DNA from: an uncultured Duncaniella sp.
Lineage (GTDB): Bacteria; Bacteroidota; Bacteroidia; Bacteroidales; Muribaculaceae
Direction: 5' to 3'
DNA length: 64,000 bases
Assembly (NCBI GenBank): GCA_910577255.1
Contig: CAJTMH010000004.1
Coordinates: forward strand, 248,001 to 312,000
Shown here: positions 1-8,021 of the stretch, in pieces
How positions within the stretch are numbered: position 1 is the stretch's first letter
Layout: each line of letters opens with the position of its first letter
Position numbers and translations under genes: made by a program
Notes under the pieces: model-generated
The model's database searches: none
Seen by the model: only the letters and a program-made list of their open reading frames with translations
Told to the model about the DNA's origin: nothing

Positions 1-163
1 GTCACTGATATTAACGGCCACCTTATTTATATATTGTGTCCGGGCGCTCATATTACTCTCTTTTTTACACCTTGCTCTCCTTTCCGCACCATCCACACAT
101 CCATCACCCGGAACAGCTAAATAAAAAACGGCTCCACATGGCGCTTTTGTGTGGAGGAATGTG

Positions 164-171
164 TAAATTTG
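164..171 (+). promoter_or_regulatory. Promoter -7 element of xseA
   Basis: TAAATTTG matches the Bacteroidetes -7 consensus TAnnTTTG. It ends 17 bases before the ATG at 189, so in-frame ATGs further upstream (36, 138, 159) would lie ahead of the transcript start. No clear TTG -33 element at the right distance. Confidence 0.5.
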
Positions 172-188
172 CCAAAAAGATCACCATC

Positions 189-1493
189 ATGACCGTCCAG
201 CCAATATCACTCGAGGAATTCACCTCGCGCCTCTCGATGCTCATCTCCACCGCTCCGTCACTCCGCAATGTATGGGTCACAGCCGAAACCTCCGACCTGC
301 GCCGGAGCGGACACTGCTACATGGAGCTCGTACAGAAAAATCCTCACACCGGCGAACCTGTGGCACGCATGAGGGCCACCCTCTGGCGGTCGGCTCTCGC
401 GCGCATCGATGCCGACTTCTACATGGCCACCGGACAGCGCCTCGACAGCGGCATGAAAGTGATGGTGCAGGTGTCGGCCAACTATCATCCTTCCTACGGC
501 CTGTCGGTCAACATCACCGACATCGACCCCACCTACACCCTTGGCGACCTCATGCGCCTGCGAAGGGAGATAATCGAACGCCTGCGCCGCGAAGGAATCC
601 TGGAGCAGAACCGTTCACTGCCGTGGCCCGATCTGCCGATGCGCGTGGCCGTGATTTCAGCCCCGGGAGCAGCCGGCTACGGCGACTTCATACATCAGCT
701 TTTCAACTCCCCCGAGCACTTCCGCTTCAAGGCCTCACTCTTTCCGGCAGTGATGCAGGGGGTGCAGGCCCCGGTGTCGATCATCAGGGCACTCGAGGAG
801 GTGGCAGCGCAGGAAGAGGACTGGGACTGCGTGGTGATAATACGCGGGGGTGGAGCCACGTCCGACCTCGCCGCCTTCGAGAACTACGACCTGGCCGCCA
901 ATATAGCACTCTTCCCGCTCCCGGTCATCATAGGCATCGGCCATGAGCGCGACATCACCGTGCTCGACTCCGTGGCCAACATGAGGGTCAAGACACCCAC
1001 TGCAGCCGCCGAATGGCTGATAGGACGTGCTTCGGAGGCTATGACCCGGCTCGACAACCTCGCCGCTGAGATCCACCACACCGCATCGGCCCTCCTGGCC
1101 GGTTCGCGAGAGCAACTCGCCTATATGGCAGCCCGCCTGCCCCACATCCCGGTCCGCGCTCTCGACAACGCCGGCTCACGCCTCGACCGCGCCCTTCTAA
1201 GCCTCACAGGCATCACCTCGCGACGCCTCGAACCTGAACGCACGCGCCTCCACCGCGACGCCGACAGACTCGCCACGCTCACCGAAAGCATCATCAAGCA
1301 GCGCCACACGCGCCTTGACTCCATAGCCGAGTTGATATCCGTACTCTCCCCGCAGGCCACACTCGCCAGAGGATACTCCATCACCCGCCTCAACGGACAT
1401 GCCGTAAGCTCTGTGGGGCAACTCTCACCCGGCGACGTCATCGAGACCACCCTCCCCGACGGCACCGTCACCTCAAAGGTCACCCCTCAATAA
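189..1493 (+). CDS. xseA: Exodeoxyribonuclease VII large subunit
   Basis: Large subunit of exonuclease VII, which degrades single-stranded DNA from both ends in the cytoplasm. The product is 434 residues, normal for the family. An N-terminal OB-fold region (about 1-100, with YMELVQ and ATLWR) is followed by the catalytic domain, with VAVISAPGAAGYGDF near 152, the RGGGATSDLAAF loop near 218 and GIGHERDITVLD near 248. The frame is open upstream to 36, but the -7 element at 164-171 and the start of homology at MTVQPISLEEF favour ATG 189. The small subunit XseB, commonly encoded next to xseA, is not found downstream; a LEA-like gene sits there instead. The C-terminal part is helical, as in known XseA. 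Confidence 0.95.
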   Translation: MTVQPISLEEFTSRLSMLISTAPSLRNVWVTAETSDLRRSGHCYMELVQKNPHTGEPVARMRATLWRSALARIDADFYMATGQRLDSGMKVMVQVSANYHPSYGLSVNITDIDPTYTLGDLMRLRREIIERLRREGILEQNRSLPWPDLPMRVAVISAPGAAGYGDFIHQLFNSPEHFRFKASLFPAVMQGVQAPVSIIRALEEVAAQEEDWDCVVIIRGGGATSDLAAFENYDLAANIALFPLPVIIGIGHERDITVLDSVANMRVKTPTAAAEWLIGRASEAMTRLDNLAAEIHHTASALLAGSREQLAYMAARLPHIPVRALDNAGSRLDRALLSLTGITSRRLEPERTRLHRDADRLATLTESIIKQRHTRLDSIAELISVLSPQATLARGYSITRLNGHAVSSVGQLSPGDVIETTLPDGTVTSKVTPQ

Positions 1494-1580
1494 ATAATGT
1501 TAACTCCGGCCTCCTGAAGCCAACCACAGGGGGCCCAAGGGTGTTTATAGGGTATGTGTAACCCTTAACACCACAACATT

Positions 1581-1931
1581 ATGAATTCAAACCAACAGAA
1601 TATCGCCAACGCGGCAGGCGCCGTGTCGGCCGAAGCAGCAAAGGTCAGCGCACAGGCTGCCGAAGTAGCGGCAAAGGCCCAGATGAAAGCCGATAAGCAA
1701 GAAATCGAGGAGACCGCAGCCGAGGCTAAAGCCTCGATGAGCGAAACCCTCGCCAACGCCAAAGAGACCATCTCCGACAAGATGTCCGACGCCAAGGATG
1801 CTATTTCCGACAAGGTCGACGACCTCAAGGAGAAAGCCAACCCCCTCGTCGACAAAATCAAGTCAGGTGCCGCAAGCGCGCTCAACTCCATTGCCGACGC
1901 CGCGTCCAATCTCGCCGACAAGCTTGACTGA
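1581..1931 (+). CDS. LEA-like / apolipoprotein-like amphipathic helical protein
   Basis: 116-residue hydrophilic protein, very rich in Ala, Lys, Asp and Glu, with no Cys, Trp or Tyr and no signal peptide. Nearly the whole chain shows short repeating units of the A-x-x-A-K/D type (for example ISDKMSDAKDAISDKVDDL), like the 11-residue amphipathic helix repeats of group 3 LEA or apolipoprotein-like stress proteins. It is probably cytoplasmic and may bind membranes or protect against desiccation or envelope stress; this is inferred from composition only. It sits 87 bases after xseA, where xseB might be expected, but it has no resemblance to XseB (which is a shorter two-helix protein). A terminator hairpin follows at 1995-2040. 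Confidence 0.75.
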   Translation: MNSNQQNIANAAGAVSAEAAKVSAQAAEVAAKAQMKADKQEIEETAAEAKASMSETLANAKETISDKMSDAKDAISDKVDDLKEKANPLVDKIKSGAASALNSIADAASNLADKLD

Positions 1932-1994
1932 CATCTCGACCACGGCTATAGAAATTCAACTCATACTCCTCTCTAATATCATAACCTCAATCGT

Positions 1995-2040
1995 AAAAGT
2001 CGCTCGGACAGAATCTCCATTCAGCCCGGGTGGCTTTTTT
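1995..2040 (+). terminator. Rho-independent terminator after the LEA-like gene
   Basis: Arms 1995-2007 and 2026-2038 pair over 13 positions (10 Watson-Crick and 3 G-U pairs), and the second arm runs into six T. Confidence 0.7.
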
Positions 2041-2142
2041 ATGCCGTAAAGCCTTCTTACCGACAAACCTGCCACCCTACTTTTTCCGGCTCTGACATTC
2101 TGTTGACATCCTCAATTTCTTCTGTTAATCTCCGTTAACTTA

Positions 2143-2174
2143 TTGGCAAAATTTAATATTTATTACTACCTTTG
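2143..2174 (+). promoter_or_regulatory. Bacteroidetes-type promoter of the first LruC lipoprotein gene
   Basis: TTG at 2143-2145, a 21-base spacer, then TACCTTTG at 2167-2174. Predicted transcript start near 2181, giving a leader of about 145 bases. Confidence 0.75.
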
Positions 2175-2325
2175 CACGCATTTTTTAAAAATACTTAAAA
2201 TTTGCGCTTAACTACCTAATTTATATCTACTCATTTGAACAGGTAAGACCAATTACCCACACCTGTCTCACTCTTTCATGTGATTGTGTCACATAGTCTA
2301 TTCTTATCATCATCTCAACACTCCT

Positions 2326-4632
2326 ATGCAATTCAAATCTATTATTGCCTTCATGCTGCTTGGAGCTGCCGCGGTGACATCATGCACAGTCGACGAAATC
2401 CCTGTGCCCTCCGAGGAGCTTTACATGCGCGAATTCATCAAGGAATTTGGAGTCATAGCAGCCGATCATGACTGGAATCTGGCCCAGCACAGCTCTGTAA
2501 CTGTGCAAACTTCAACTCCTACACATGTGAAAATCATCGCCGAAGTCAACGGCAAGCGTTATCTTTTCGCCGATTACCACGGAGTCGAAGGAACGAAGGA
2601 GATACCCTTCACCGTCCCTAAAGGTGTCAGCAACGTGATTGTCCGCACCCCCTCGCGCGACATACCCACCACCCTCGGCGCCAACGTCGATCTCCGCTCG
2701 GGCAGCCGTCTCGTGGCCGATCCTGAAAGCGAGGGCAACACCGGCATCACAGCCGAGCTCTGCACCGACCGCAACGACTGGATGGTGGTCCCCCTGCTCA
2801 ACGCCACCGTATTTACTCGCAAGATGCCCGAAAAGGTCTACAACGCTAACCGCGAGGGCGTCAATGTTGACTTCTCCTTCAAGTTCAACAAACACGACAT
2901 CATAGTCCGCCCACTCTACTGGCAGACACTCCACCGCCACGAGTTCGGATTCTTCTATATCGACGACAATGGTGAACCTGTGCGCTTCCCCATCTACGAC
3001 ATGGAAAAAACCGACGAATATTCGGAAGATCTCGTGCTCAGCTATGTGCAGTCGCAGTACAAAACCGTCGTGGTAGAAGACTTCGCCAACAATGAGACAC
3101 TCATGGAATGCTTCGCCAACAATGGCATCACCGTTGTCAAGAAGGAAATCAACGGCAGAATATGGAATGTCCCCGAACTCGGTACCATGGACAACTTCGA
3201 AAAGCGCACATCATCCATCGACGACCGCAACATGACCCACGCCTGCCGTGAATACCTGGAAAAAATAGGCATAAAGCCCGGCGTGAAGGACGGAACCGGT
3301 TTCAACCACGTCTATCGTTGGATATTTACCGGTGAAGGCCCTTGGGACACCGACAAGGAGGTGAAAGTAGGACAGGATCTCCAAATAGACTATACATATT
3401 ATAATTACGGCGACTGGAAAGCTTTCGGCTCCCAGACCGAGATGACAAGCGGCCTGCAACTCTATGACTACTTCTCGCTCGTGTCCAAAGGCATAAAGGT
3501 CCACTTCGATGACATCGAAAAGACCTATGGCGGCTACATCAAGACCGACGACGGCCGTTACCTCTACTCGGTAAGCTCCCTCAACGATAAAACACGCTGG
3601 GTACCCAAACCCGATGCCGTACCCACCTGGGACACTTCTAAGAACACATACGTGTATGATGACTCCGATTTCATGATCGACGAAGGCAAGAAAGCTTTCC
3701 GCGCCGCCACATGGGTAGGCACCAAATATAGCTGGCGCTACATGTCGTTTGAGGACGGACAGACCGATGACACCAAGTACAACTCGGAGAGCTGCGACTT
3801 TGACATGCAGGACTTCGTCTTCCTCATCGACGGCCCCGCACCCGACTATGACAACCCCATCGAGGAAGTCGTGACCCCCGATCCCGATCCGGAACCATAC
3901 ATCTGGATTATCGCCGCCGAGGACCTTGGAGGGTCCTATGACTGGGACTTCAACGACCTCGTGGTAGGTGTCTCAACCCTCTCCTGCAAATGGGATGATG
4001 TCGACGACGAAAATGCGGCAGAATACACCGAAGTCACCATCCATCCTCTCGCATCGGGCGGTACGATGCCTATCTACCTCATGTACACCGGCCTAACCTG
4101 CACCTCAAAGGAGGATGCAGAGACTGCCACCGAACAGACCTACGTTGTGGGCCAGGAATTACACTCTTGGTTCAACCATCCCACCACCAAGGCGGTTAAC
4201 GTAGGCGCAACAGCCGGAACAAGCCACACCGGCGCAGTGACATTCCTCGTGCCCGGCGAATTCACACTTGCCAACACACACAATCAACACTACAACGGCT
4301 CCAACATGGGTGGCTTCTGGGTGCTCGTCGACAAGGACGGCTCTAATGTCAGCCTCTCGGGCGAAGGTCCGCTCCACCCCATGACTACCATCCCTGAAGG
4401 TCAGGGCATCACAACGGTGACCGCCCCCGATCCCTCCAAGGGTGCCACCGCTCCGCAGATGATATGCGTGGAAAGCCATTGGCTCTGGCCACGCGAATTC
4501 ACCGATATCCGCAAAGCATATCCCAAGGACGCCGGACGCCACGGCTTTGAAGGCTGGGTTGACCACACAGTCACCGACGGCTCTTGGTATGGCGAGGGCA
4601 AGCACGAATCAAGATTCGTGACAGCCCGATGA
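2326..4632 (+). CDS. LruC domain-containing lipoprotein
   Basis: 768-residue exported lipoprotein. The signal MQFKSIIAFMLLGAAAVTSC ends in a lipobox-like ...TSC with Cys at residue 20. This supports ATG 2326 over an upstream in-frame start at 2284. Right after the Cys comes a segment of the type SEELYMREFIKEFG, shared almost word for word with the protein at 29227-31389. Near residues 515-640 lies the LruC-type core: WIIAAEDLGGSYDWDFNDLV, with an Asp-rich, probably calcium-binding loop. The C-terminus has a conserved WPREFTDIRKAYP segment. LruC-domain proteins are of unknown function and are probably surface-exposed. The gene stands alone between its own promoter and a strong terminator. Confidence 0.85.
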   Translation: MQFKSIIAFMLLGAAAVTSCTVDEIPVPSEELYMREFIKEFGVIAADHDWNLAQHSSVTVQTSTPTHVKIIAEVNGKRYLFADYHGVEGTKEIPFTVPKGVSNVIVRTPSRDIPTTLGANVDLRSGSRLVADPESEGNTGITAELCTDRNDWMVVPLLNATVFTRKMPEKVYNANREGVNVDFSFKFNKHDIIVRPLYWQTLHRHEFGFFYIDDNGEPVRFPIYDMEKTDEYSEDLVLSYVQSQYKTVVVEDFANNETLMECFANNGITVVKKEINGRIWNVPELGTMDNFEKRTSSIDDRNMTHACREYLEKIGIKPGVKDGTGFNHVYRWIFTGEGPWDTDKEVKVGQDLQIDYTYYNYGDWKAFGSQTEMTSGLQLYDYFSLVSKGIKVHFDDIEKTYGGYIKTDDGRYLYSVSSLNDKTRWVPKPDAVPTWDTSKNTYVYDDSDFMIDEGKKAFRAATWVGTKYSWRYMSFEDGQTDDTKYNSESCDFDMQDFVFLIDGPAPDYDNPIEEVVTPDPDPEPYIWIIAAEDLGGSYDWDFNDLVVGVSTLSCKWDDVDDENAAEYTEVTIHPLASGGTMPIYLMYTGLTCTSKEDAETATEQTYVVGQELHSWFNHPTTKAVNVGATAGTSHTGAVTFLVPGEFTLANTHNQHYNGSNMGGFWVLVDKDGSNVSLSGEGPLHPMTTIPEGQGITTVTAPDPSKGATAPQMICVESHWLWPREFTDIRKAYPKDAGRHGFEGWVDHTVTDGSWYGEGKHESRFVTAR

Positions 4633-4716
4633 GATAATCCTCTCCTCACTATGTCACACACTTCAACCTTGATTATATCTTAATCTGTAACATGCACTAA
4701 AAAACAGTAATTAGGT

Positions 4717-4753
4717 AAATCCCCGGGACACAGAGATTGCGTCCCGGGGATTT
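4717..4753. terminator. Bidirectional terminator between convergent genes
   Basis: A perfect 13-bp stem (4717-4729 / 4741-4753) with an 11-base loop, flanked by A and T runs, lies between the LruC lipoprotein gene (+) and the M16 peptidase gene (-). Confidence 0.85.
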
Positions 4754-4794
4754 TTCATTATCTATGATACAAGATTTTGCGCTTAGGCCGGAGT

Positions 4795-6045
4795 TCACTC
4801 CGGAAGATACCGCAGTTCACAGAGATGCGATGGATCGAGGATAGCCTTCGCGGTGTCGGAAAGACGCTCAGGCGTCACGGCGCGGTAACGCTCCACTATC
4901 GAGTTTATATCCTCGCCGTGCATCTCAGCCATAGCCAGTGACTGCGCCCGGCTCAGATAATTCATCGCCGAGAAGGAGAAATCGCTTGCAAAACGGTTGA
5001 TGACCCTCTGCACCTCATGCTGTCCAAGCGGGCAAGACCCGTCAGGACGCGTGGCCAAAGCCTCGGCCTGCTGCAACAGGAGCTCCTCGGCACGTCTGAC
5101 CGTCGCCGGGGACGAGTCGGCTATCTGCGCCCTCAGCATCAGGAATCCCGGATCCTCGCTGCCTATTATCGACGAGTCGGCCGAGGTGAAAATATCATTG
5201 TCGAGAAGCAGATTGCGGTAGAAACGCGACGACCGGCCGGCCGCGAGTATATCGGTCAGCAAGTCACATTCTATGTACCCCTCCTTGCCGTAGCCCGGCA
5301 TAGGGAAAGCCATAACTATCACCCCCTGCGGCACTTTGGCATGCACCTCGAGGTGTCGCGGAGATGTGACGAGAGGTTCCGCCGGATAGAGCCGAGGACT
5401 TATGGCACGGCTCGGGATGTCGCCGAACCACTTCTCAACCCCCTCCTTCACCTCCTCAAGGGTGACATTGCCGCTGACGGCCAGGACAGCATTGTTGGGC
5501 GCATAGTGGTGATAGAAGAACTCCCTCACATCATCGTCGGTCACACGCTCTATATGGCTTATCTCCTTCCCTATAGTGGGATAGCGGTAAGGATGCGTGG
5601 TGTAGATGAGTCCGCGCAGACGGTGGGTGAGATCACCGTATGGACGGTTGAGATGAGTCTGTTTGAATTCCTCGATGACAACATTGCGTTGCACCTCGAG
5701 AGCCTTGGGCGAGAACGAAAGGCCCAGCATACGGTCACTCTCAAGCCATAGGAGGGTCTCGAAGTTACGCGCCGGCGCCACATCATAGAAATTGGTGAAG
5801 TCATTGGAGGTCCAGGCATTGTTTATGCCTCCGGCCCGCTCCATCTCGGCATCGAAATCCGGGATGTTGACCGACCCGCCGAACATCAGGTGCTCAAACA
5901 GATGGGCAAGCCCTGTGAGATGCTCCTTCTCATCGCGCGCCCCCACATTGTAGAGCACGTTAAGAGCCACCATCGCCGTCGACGGATCATAGTTATGTAT
6001 AACCCTCAACCCATTGGCCAGGGTAAACTTTGAGTATTCAATCAT
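4795..6045 (-). CDS. M16 family zinc metallopeptidase (pitrilysin/processing-peptidase type)
   Basis: 416-residue peptidase of clan ME. The inverted zinc motif HLFEH is at residues 48-52, and the third ligand Glu is in VVIEEF near 125. Two M16 half-domains follow each other (about 1-200 and 200-416), the usual length for bacterial single-unit M16 proteases. There is no signal peptide, so cytoplasmic action on peptides is likely, although related Bacteroidetes enzymes can be periplasmic. The frame extends 16 codons upstream to 6093, but homology starts at MIEYSKFTLANGLRV. A -7 element TAACTTTG (6051-6058) also lies only 5 bases before this ATG, so the longer start would precede transcription. 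The mRNA is probably leaderless. Confidence 0.92.
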   Translation of the reverse strand: MIEYSKFTLANGLRVIHNYDPSTAMVALNVLYNVGARDEKEHLTGLAHLFEHLMFGGSVNIPDFDAEMERAGGINNAWTSNDFTNFYDVAPARNFETLLWLESDRMLGLSFSPKALEVQRNVVIEEFKQTHLNRPYGDLTHRLRGLIYTTHPYRYPTIGKEISHIERVTDDDVREFFYHHYAPNNAVLAVSGNVTLEEVKEGVEKWFGDIPSRAISPRLYPAEPLVTSPRHLEVHAKVPQGVIVMAFPMPGYGKEGYIECDLLTDILAAGRSSRFYRNLLLDNDIFTSADSSIIGSEDPGFLMLRAQIADSSPATVRRAEELLLQQAEALATRPDGSCPLGQHEVQRVINRFASDFSFSAMNYLSRAQSLAMAEMHGEDINSIVERYRAVTPERLSDTAKAILDPSHLCELRYLPE

Positions 6046-6050
6046 GACTC

Positions 6051-6058
6051 CAAAGTTA
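6051..6058 (-). promoter_or_regulatory. Promoter -7 element of the M16 peptidase, leaderless layout
   Basis: Minus-strand TAACTTTG ends 5 bases before the ATG at 6045. No good -33 TTG at 19-21 bases. Confidence 0.55.
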
Positions 6059-6140
6059 TGAATTTTCAGCCAAACATCCTTGGTTTTCATCAAAACAGTG
6101 GTAATCCGCCACTATTCTGAACAATTTTTTAACAAAACAC

Positions 6141-6172
6141 TTGGAAATATCAAATTATTCTGTGTATATTTG
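6141..6172 (+). promoter_or_regulatory. Promoter of the histone H1-like gene
   Basis: TTG 6141-6143, a 21-base spacer, TATATTTG 6165-6172; predicted start near 6179, leader about 87 bases. A textbook match to the Bacteroidetes primary sigma consensus. Confidence 0.8.
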
Positions 6173-6265
6173 CACACAAGGAGTATATATGCCTTTTCCA
6201 ACCAACGCATTACACGTTTCTTATTTACTAAAAAAATATTCTAATCACCATTAACCCCAAACACG

Positions 6266-6439
6266 ATGAAAAATCTCGTTGAACAAATCGCTTCTCAGTT
6301 TGAAGCATTCGCAAAGGATGCCGCCGCTCAAGTAGAAAATGGCAACAAGGCAGCCGGTGCACGCGCACGTAAAGTATCTCTTGAAATCGAAAAACTTCTC
6401 AAGCAGTTCCGCAAAGACTCTATCTCTGCTGCGAAATAA
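6266..6439 (+). CDS. Histone H1-like (Hc1-type) small DNA-binding protein
   Basis: 57-residue basic protein beginning MKNLVEQIASQFEAFAKDAA and containing the signature NKAAGARARKVSLEIEKLLKQFRK. This matches the small Hc1/histone H1-like family widespread in Bacteroidetes, thought to bind DNA in the nucleoid. The length is normal for the family. The core has many Lys and Arg, while the N-terminal helix is more acidic. The gene has its own strong promoter and an 87-base leader, and is followed by an 11-bp terminator hairpin, so it is a monocistronic and probably highly expressed unit. DNA binding is known for chlamydial Hc1; for this shorter family it is inference. Confidence 0.85.
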   Translation: MKNLVEQIASQFEAFAKDAAAQVENGNKAAGARARKVSLEIEKLLKQFRKDSISAAK

Positions 6440-6467
6440 AGATATTTACAACCACTGTACACTCAAC

Positions 6468-6504
6468 GAGGCCGGTGCTTCCCTCCAGGGATTGCACCGG
6501 CCTC
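6468..6504 (+). terminator. Terminator of the histone H1-like gene
   Basis: A perfect 11-bp inverted repeat (6468-6478 / 6494-6504) with a 15-base loop, 28 bases after the stop codon. Only a short T run follows. Confidence 0.6.
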
Positions 6505-6514
6505 GCAGATTTAA

Positions 6515-6561
6515 AGCCTGTCTCATTAAGAAAGTTAACATTTTTCTTTATGGGACAGGCT
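6515..6561. repeat. Long imperfect inverted repeat, function unknown
   Basis: 19-base arms 6515-6533 and 6543-6561 with a 9-base loop pair at 17 positions plus one G-U. It lies between the histone gene and the convergent end of hflX. It may be the hflX terminator or a small mobile-element remnant. Confidence 0.5.
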
Positions 6562-6651
6562 CTTATATTTGCCTATATTAGCAAGCTCTTACCGACGCAT
6601 CAAAATGGCACGTCAACAGCCATATCATGCTCCCGGCTCTACGGAGTGGGC

Positions 6652-7884
6652 TCAGACTTCTGTTTGGTCAAGCTCCTCGTCATATTTCTGGAACAGGAAG
6701 TCATTGTAGGGGAAGCGGGTGAGATGTATCTCCTTTGCGCGCTCATAGAGCATCTGCTTGAGCTCGTCGATGTTGGTCCCCTTTTTGGCCGAGATGAACA
6801 CACAGTCGTGAGGCAGACGTGTCATCCACATACGTTTCAGCTCATCAAGCGATATGTTCTCGCGTGTGCGCGGAGTGAGGTCATTCTCATCCTTGGGTGT
6901 GTAGGTGAAAGCGTCAATCTTGTTGAACACCATGATCATGGGCTTGTCGGCACCACCGCACACCTCACGCAGAGTCTTGTCCACCACCTCGATTTGCTCC
7001 TCGAAGTTGGGATGTGAGATATCCACCACATGCACCAGCAGGTCGGCTTCGCGCACCTCGTCGAGGGTTGATTTGAACGAGTCGACAAGGTGGGTGGGAA
7101 GCTTGCGGATAAATCCCACAGTATCGGTCAGGAGGAAGGGGAGGTTGTCGATTATGACCTTGCGCACCGTGGTGTCGAGAGTGGCAAACAGTTTGTTCTC
7201 CGCGAAGACATCGCTTTTGCTCAACACATTCATGAGTGTCGACTTGCCGGCATTGGTATAACCCACGAGGGCCACACGCGTCAGTTTGCCACGGTTTTTA
7301 CGCTGCACTGACTTCTGCTTGTCGATAGCACGCAGTTCCTCCTTGAGATGCGAGATCTTGTCGAGGATTATACGACGGTCAGTCTCTATCTGAGTCTCAC
7401 CGGGACCACGCATGCCGATACCGCCTCGCTGACGCTCCAGGTGAGTCCACATACGCGTAAGACGCGGAAGCAGATACTGGTACTGTGCCAGCTCCACCTG
7501 CGTCTTTGCATTGGCTGTGCGGGCGCGCTTGGCAAAAATATCAAGGATCAGACTGGTGCGGTCAAGAATCTTGACTTTGAGCTCTCGCTCTATATTCAAC
7601 ACCTGTTTGGATGTGAGGTCATCGTCAAAAATGGCCATCCCTATATCGTTGTCCTCTATATATTCGCGGATTTCATCAAGCTTACCCTTACCCACGAATG
7701 TGCGCGGATTAGGATAGTCGAGCCTCTGCATGAACACCTTCACTGTCTCAGCCCCGGCCGTGTCGGCGAGGAAGGCAAGCTCGTCAAGATACTCCTTGGC
7801 TTTAGCCTCGTTCTGCTGCACGGTTATGAGTCCTACCAGGACGGCGCGTTCGGTAACTTCTTCGTTGAGTATATGGTCTATCAT
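6652..7884 (-). CDS. hflX: GTPase HflX
   Basis: 410-residue ribosome-associated GTPase of the HflX family, which splits stalled ribosomes after heat or antibiotic stress. The N-terminal HflX domain carries NPRTFVGKGKLDEI (about 60-73) and GRTxLI-like RTSLILDIFAKRA. The middle has the glycine-rich RGGIGMRGPGETQIETDRR linker. The G domain shows G1 VGYTNAGKST (near 210), G3 DTVGFIRKLP and G4 NKID. The length is usual for the family. The gene has a -7 element at 7925-7932 and a small hairpin in its leader (7905-7925), just downstream of the terminator of the gene before it. Confidence 0.96.
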   Translation of the reverse strand: MIDHILNEEVTERAVLVGLITVQQNEAKAKEYLDELAFLADTAGAETVKVFMQRLDYPNPRTFVGKGKLDEIREYIEDNDIGMAIFDDDLTSKQVLNIERELKVKILDRTSLILDIFAKRARTANAKTQVELAQYQYLLPRLTRMWTHLERQRGGIGMRGPGETQIETDRRIILDKISHLKEELRAIDKQKSVQRKNRGKLTRVALVGYTNAGKSTLMNVLSKSDVFAENKLFATLDTTVRKVIIDNLPFLLTDTVGFIRKLPTHLVDSFKSTLDEVREADLLVHVVDISHPNFEEQIEVVDKTLREVCGGADKPMIMVFNKIDAFTYTPKDENDLTPRTRENISLDELKRMWMTRLPHDCVFISAKKGTNIDELKQMLYERAKEIHLTRFPYNDFLFQKYDEELDQTEV

Positions 7885-7904
7885 AAATATAATTGATTCG
7901 GTTG

Positions 7905-7925
7905 GTGAGTGGTTAAATCACTCAC
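7905..7925 (-). repeat. Inverted repeat in the hflX leader
   Basis: A perfect 7-bp inverted repeat (7905-7911 / 7919-7925) with a 7-base loop, starting right at the end of the -7 element and at the expected 5' end of the transcript. It may be an operator or a 5' stabilising hairpin. Confidence 0.35.
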
Positions 7926-7932
7926 AAAGATA
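7925..7932 (-). promoter_or_regulatory. Promoter -7 element of hflX
   Basis: Minus-strand TATCTTTG, 40 bases before the ATG. The -33 position falls within the upstream terminator and lacks a TTG. Confidence 0.45.
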
Positions 7933-7933
7933 A

Positions 7934-7966
7934 CAAAAATCCCCATAGAGTTTCCTCTATGAGGAT
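7934..7966 (-). terminator. Terminator of the MraY/WecA-like gene
   Basis: On the minus strand a 12-bp stem (11 Watson-Crick, one G-U; 7966-7955 / 7950-7939) closed by a GAAA tetraloop and followed by a T run. A classical intrinsic terminator 56 bases after the stop. Confidence 0.85.
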
Positions 7967-8021
7967 AAAAATATCTTCAAAAGGCGGTTAGAGTCAATCT
8001 CCTCCGGTGACAGCCACTGGA

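Larger units (their letters stand above)
1932..2325 (+). other. Intergenic region with terminator, promoter and 5' leader
   Basis: Contains a terminator for the LEA-like gene (1995-2040), an AT-rich stretch, a full promoter (2143-2174) and a leader of about 145 bases for the LruC lipoprotein. No further gene seen. Confidence 0.6.

Noticed and set aside
1..51. Possible minus-strand gene start (ATG at 51 reading 17 codons off the window edge)
   Set aside because: Only 17 codons visible, no family match and no promoter box in front of it; too little to support a feature.
6564..6571. TATATTTG box on the plus strand
   Set aside because: No plausible gene follows on the plus strand (it runs antisense into hflX) and no -33 TTG is at the right distance.
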